Below are positions 60,677 through 64,000 of a stretch of DNA of 64,000 nt, one piece after another (positions within the stretch are counted from its first letter, which is position 1; each line of letters starts with the position of its first letter). Source of the DNA: Diaphorobacter ruginosibacter. GTDB taxonomy: Bacteria; Pseudomonadota; Gammaproteobacteria; Burkholderiales; Burkholderiaceae_C. The notes under the pieces are model-generated. The model had not been told where the DNA came from. It searched no databases and was given only the letters and a program-made list of their open reading frames with translations. The DNA is taken from assembly GCF_014395975.1 (NCBI RefSeq), contig NZ_CP060714.1, positions 1,860,001-1,924,000 of the forward strand. Reading direction: 5' to 3'. The position numbers and the translations under genes are program-made.

Positions 60677-63316
60677 ATGGCCGCAGAAAACAATGCTATG
60701 ACAGTAATAGCTAGAAGCAATTTGGTGACTGTCGGCTGGAGGCGGGTGCTGGAGGCTGTGGCGCGTGCCGCCGGCGAACGGGGCATCCATCCGGCCAGCG
60801 TCGTGGTGCTGGTTCCCTATGCGCACCTGATGGCGCAGGCGCGCGCGCAGTGGGCGGCCCTTTATCCCGACGGATTCATGCCCCGCTTCGAGACCACCCG
60901 TAACTGGGCAACCGCGCTGGGCGGAGAGCCGACGGGTGGCAATGGCCTTCGCCTGGATGTAGGGTGTGATGCGCTGACCGGGCGTTCGTTGCTCGAAGCT
61001 GCGGGGCTCGAGGCGCACGCCGATGCCATGCTCAGCCTGATGCTTGAGATGGCGCAGCAATTGGCCCCACTGGTCGCGGCGATTCAGCCTGTGGAGCGCG
61101 ACGCCTGGGCACAGCGTGCTCGCGAGCAGATCGCCGCGCCGCTTGCCGGGGAGGCGCTGCAACTTGAGGCCGCCGCGGCACGCGTGGCGCTTGAATGGGT
61201 CCTGGCCTCCGAGCCCGAGACCGACGTGCTGTTCGGTGAAGGTGTGCGCGATGCCGTACCGATGCTGGTGGTGCTGCAGGGTTTTCACATCGATCCGCTG
61301 GGCGCGGCGCTGCTCGCACATTGGCAGACCGCTGGATTGTCGATATCGCTGCCCGAGGCTTTTTTGTCGGACGACGACGCGTTCGGGGAGGGTGAATCAA
61401 ACCTGCCGTCGGATACCGCCTCGGCCGAGGAGTGGGGGGCAGCATCGCACATCGCCATGCATCAAGCGCTCGATGCCGAGGATGAAGCGCAGCGGGCTGC
61501 GGCATGCGTCATGCAGCACCTGGCTGAAGGGCGCCTGCCCGTTGCACTGGCAGCGACCGACCGCGCGCTCACGCGGCGCGTGGCAGCGCTCCTCGAGGGC
61601 GCGGGGGTGCAGGTGAAGGATGAAAGCGGCTGGACCATGTCCACCACGCGGGCGGCCGCGCAGATCATGGCAATCCTCCGCGCGGCTGCCTGGCAAGCGT
61701 CGTCCGACGATGTCATTGACTGGCTCAAGCATCTGCCGTCGCAAGCGGTGCCGTTGCTGCCGCAGCTTGAGCGCTGGCTGCGGAGCCTGGGGGTGCGCCA
61801 ATGGAGCCGCGCGCGCAGGTACGAGCCCCGATCGCAGCCGGAATTGCATGCGTTGATCGAGCAGGCCGAGGCCTGGAGGGCCGAGCTCAAAGGCGCGCGG
61901 CCGCTGGCCGGATGGCTGGCGGTGCTGCGTGAGCAGTTGCGGCACACGGGCATCTGGGATTCCATGAGCGAGGATGCGGCGGGTGCCAAGGTGCTTGCGG
62001 AATTGCGCCTGCCCGAGGGACTCGAGGCAGATCTTGAGTCTCTGGGCGGATCGCAGCGCAGCATGAATCTGGCGCAGTTCAGCAAATGGGCCAACGAAGT
62101 GCTGGAAGCCGGCCGGTTCCGACCCGATTCGTCGCCCGACGCCCCTGTCATCGTGCTGCCCATGCCGCAGTTGCTGGCCAGACCCTTCGCCGCGCTGGTC
62201 TTGCCCGGCTGCGATGAAAAGCGCATGCTGGCCGCGCCCGAGCCTCCCGGGCCGTGGACCCGTGCACAGCGCGAAGCGCTGGGCCTGCCGACGCGCGAGG
62301 AGTTCGAGCAGGCGCAGCGCGGCGCATGGCGCCAGGCGGTGCGTGTGCCCCGCGTCGATATTCTCTGGCGCACCAGCGATGAGGGCGGCGAGCCGTTGCT
62401 GGCCAGCCCCCTGGTGCTTGCCCTGGCACTCGACATGGGCGGGGCGCAGGGGGGCCACGATGTCCGCGTGCCCCGTGATGTGGCCCTGAATCCCACGGAG
62501 CGGCCCATGCCCGAGGCCACGCAGTTCCCGGTGTTGAAACTCTCTTCGTCGGCCTATTCCGACCTGCGGCATTGTCCCTATCGCTTCTACGCACTGCGCC
62601 AGTTGCGGCTGCAGGAATCCGAGGAGCTTGACGCCGAAGTGGACAAGCGCGACTTCGGCACCTGGCTGCATGCGACGCTGCAGTTCTTCCATATTGCGCT
62701 GGCAGAAAATCCGACGGACGACCTTGCTCGGCGCATCGCATTGATGGACGAGAGCGCGGCCAGGGCCACGCGCGAGCAACACCTGGATGAAGGGGACTTC
62801 CTTCCGTTTTTCGCGGGGTGGCCCGCGCTGCGCAACGGCTACCTGCACTGGCTCGCGAAGCACGAGGGTGAAGGGGCACGTTTCAGCATGGCGGAGCATG
62901 AGGCGCAGCAACCGCTTGGCGACCTGACGCTGGTCGGCAAACTGGATCGGATCGACATCTCGCGTACCGATGCCCCGGGCCCTGCCGTGCGCATGGTGAT
63001 CGACTACAAGACCGAGAACGAGCAGAGTACGCGCAGGCGCATTCACGCGGGCTCCGAGGATCTGCAGCTCGCGTTCTATGCGGCCCTGCTTCAGGACGAC
63101 GTGCTGCGTGCGGCCTATGTGAATGTCGGTGAGCGCGGGGAGACCCGTTCCTTCGAGCAGGAGGATGTGGTGCAGTTGCGGGACGAGCTTCTGGAAGGCA
63201 TCCGGCACGACGTGCAGCGCATTGCAGAGGGTGCGCCGATGCAGGCACTGGGCGAGGGCGCTGTATGCGGATACTGCGCTGCGCGCGGCCTGTGCCGCAA
63301 GGATTTCTGGAGGTAG
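60677..63316 (+). CDS. AddB-like PD-(D/E)XK nuclease/inactivated helicase subunit
   Basis: 879 residues from ATG 60677; ATG 60698 and GTG 60647 are in frame and none has a good ribosome binding site. The N-terminal half is a degenerate helicase-like fold (VVLVPYAHLMAQARAQWAAL) lacking Walker A. The C-terminal RecB-type nuclease (about 615-879) has LSSSAYSDLRHCPYRFYALR, the catalytic core GKLDRIDISRTD and VRMVIDYKTEN (Asp-x-Lys), then DLQLAFYAAL. Four Cys (RHCPYRF and VCGYCAARGLC) fit the AddB iron-sulfur clasp. It likely partners the UvrD-type helicase gene that follows, together making a RecBCD-like double-strand-break resection enzyme. Divergent from trxA. Confidence 0.88.
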   Translation: MAAENNAMTVIARSNLVTVGWRRVLEAVARAAGERGIHPASVVVLVPYAHLMAQARAQWAALYPDGFMPRFETTRNWATALGGEPTGGNGLRLDVGCDALTGRSLLEAAGLEAHADAMLSLMLEMAQQLAPLVAAIQPVERDAWAQRAREQIAAPLAGEALQLEAAAARVALEWVLASEPETDVLFGEGVRDAVPMLVVLQGFHIDPLGAALLAHWQTAGLSISLPEAFLSDDDAFGEGESNLPSDTASAEEWGAASHIAMHQALDAEDEAQRAAACVMQHLAEGRLPVALAATDRALTRRVAALLEGAGVQVKDESGWTMSTTRAAAQIMAILRAAAWQASSDDVIDWLKHLPSQAVPLLPQLERWLRSLGVRQWSRARRYEPRSQPELHALIEQAEAWRAELKGARPLAGWLAVLREQLRHTGIWDSMSEDAAGAKVLAELRLPEGLEADLESLGGSQRSMNLAQFSKWANEVLEAGRFRPDSSPDAPVIVLPMPQLLARPFAALVLPGCDEKRMLAAPEPPGPWTRAQREALGLPTREEFEQAQRGAWRQAVRVPRVDILWRTSDEGGEPLLASPLVLALALDMGGAQGGHDVRVPRDVALNPTERPMPEATQFPVLKLSSSAYSDLRHCPYRFYALRQLRLQESEELDAEVDKRDFGTWLHATLQFFHIALAENPTDDLARRIALMDESAARATREQHLDEGDFLPFFAGWPALRNGYLHWLAKHEGEGARFSMAEHEAQQPLGDLTLVGKLDRIDISRTDAPGPAVRMVIDYKTENEQSTRRRIHAGSEDLQLAFYAALLQDDVLRAAYVNVGERGETRSFEQEDVVQLRDELLEGIRHDVQRIAEGAPMQALGEGAVCGYCAARGLCRKDFWR

Positions 63317-63320
63317 AGGT

Positions 63321-63428
63321 GCATCCCCCTGAGTCGCTTGGCGCCTTCCCCCTTCTCTCGAACTGCTGCGCAGGCCGGGAAGGGGGATGCAGCCCTCGCT
63401 GCGGGGCGGCCCTTGCTCGGCTGCCCAT
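63321..63428 (+). repeat. Dispersed intergenic repeat, copy 2 (inverted relative to copy 1)
   Basis: GCATCCCCCTGAGTCGCTT, CGCCTTCCCCCTTCTCTCG and GCGGGGCGGCCCTTGCTCGG follow the same order as in copy 1 read on its minus strand. It begins five bases after the AddB-like stop codon and forms the same CCCCCTTC/GAAGGGGG and GAACTGC/GCAG stem-loops. It separates the AddB-like gene from the AddA-like gene by 195 bases, unusual for genes of one complex. Confidence 0.75.
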
Positions 63429-63511
63429 GAATAGGGCGTGCCAGTTTTTTAAGGCGCGCTCATTGCCGGCAATAAGCAGCGGCCCCCAAAACCACAACCC
63501 CGACTGACGAG

Positions 63512-64000
63512 ATGTCCACATCACCCACAGCCCCAGGCGCGGCATACGAACACAACGGCCAGGGCGTTACCCGCGAAGCGTTCTATGCGATCGCCTGCGA
63601 CCCGCGGCGCAGCGTCGCGGTAGAGGCCTGCGCCGGAGCGGGCAAGACCTGGATGCTGGTCTCGCGCATCCTGCGCGCGCTGCTGGAGGGAGCCGAGCCC
63701 CATGAGGTCCTGGCCATCACATTCACCAAGAAGGCGGCCGGGGAAATGCGCCAGCGTCTTCAGGAATGGCTCGAGGACTTTTCCGGCAAGCCGGAGCATG
63801 AGCTGGAGAAGGAGCTGCTTGCGCGCGGCGTGGACGCGCTGCGCGTGAAGGAGCAGTCGGGTGCCTTGCGCGGGCTCTACCGCAGGCTGCTCGACAGTGG
63901 CCGGCCGGTGCAGATCCGCACGTTCCACAGCTGGTTCGCGGCACTGCTGGGAACGGCGCCGCTGCAGGTGCTGCAATCGCTGGGCATGCCCGCACACTTC
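63512..64000 (+). CDS. UvrD/AddA-type helicase, N-terminal part (3' end outside window)
   Basis: 163 codons are visible from ATG 63512 (GAG upstream) to the window edge, all open. Walker A is VEACAGAGKTWMLVSRILRA, motif Ia is AITFTKKAAGEMRQRLQEWL, and VQIRTFHSWFAALLG matches motif Ic/Id of UvrD-family superfamily 1 helicases. The CAGAGKT version with Ala/Cys before the P loop is common in AddA/RecB. As the gene directly after the AddB-like nuclease it is most likely the helicase-nuclease partner (AddA, or RecB-like). The rest of the protein cannot be judged. Confidence 0.85.
   Translation, partial: MSTSPTAPGAAYEHNGQGVTREAFYAIACDPRRSVAVEACAGAGKTWMLVSRILRALLEGAEPHEVLAITFTKKAAGEMRQRLQEWLEDFSGKPEHELEKELLARGVDALRVKEQSGALRGLYRRLLDSGRPVQIRTFHSWFAALLGTAPLQVLQSLGMPAHF

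Overview
The window is about 65% G+C, densely coded and syntenic with Burkholderiales. The markers carAB-greA, rlmE-ftsH-folP-glmM, the ppk/ppx/pst-pho block, rho and trxA, together with a Comamonadaceae-style dispersed intergenic repeat, point to a Comamonas/Delftia/Acidovorax-like betaproteobacterial chromosome. That placement is inferred from gene content and style, not from a database search. I found no prophage, CRISPR array, complete insertion sequence, rRNA or tRNA.

Layout. 1-6.5 kb: the end of a predicted hydrolase, a small secreted acidic protein, a MalT-type LuxR regulator, an acyl-CoA dehydrogenase and an alpha-methylacyl-CoA racemase-like protein. 6.6-12.2 kb: a two-component pair whose kinase has lost its N-terminal membrane segment to an apparent 1-base frameshift, a secreted GlcG/HbpS-like protein with an outer-membrane barrel, and a three-PAS diguanylate cyclase. 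12.2-18.7 kb: a decayed MerR gene, then a divergent catabolic locus (GntR regulator and enolase-superfamily enzyme on the minus strand; NitT/TauT-type ABC importer and GMC oxidoreductase on the plus strand). 18.8-26.9 kb: a CzcCBA metal efflux operon divergent from czcRS, with a perfect 18-bp palindrome between them. 27-40.4 kb: housekeeping genes (tam, carA, carB, greA, yhbY, rlmE, ftsH, folP, glmM).

40.4-54.7 kb is a phosphate-starvation (Pho) island and the most coherent story in the window: olsB (phosphorus-free ornithine lipid synthesis), ppk and sixA, a histone-H1-like ribbon-helix-helix candidate, ppx behind a Tat-exported periplasmic binding protein, then pstSCAB-phoU-phoB-phoR. Four promoters here carry Pho-box repeats placed exactly 10 bp upstream of a -10 hexamer. 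Two form a divergent pair between pstS and the binding-protein/ppx operon. The olsB copy is degenerate. This suggests that PhoB co-ordinates phosphate uptake, polyphosphate turnover and membrane lipid remodelling.

54.7-64 kb: a MATE exporter and an ArnT-like membrane protein, a 162-bp palindromic MITE-like element, rpmE2, rho, trxA, and the start of an AddAB-like helicase-nuclease locus. The trxA/addB segment is bracketed by two inverted copies of a dispersed repeat.
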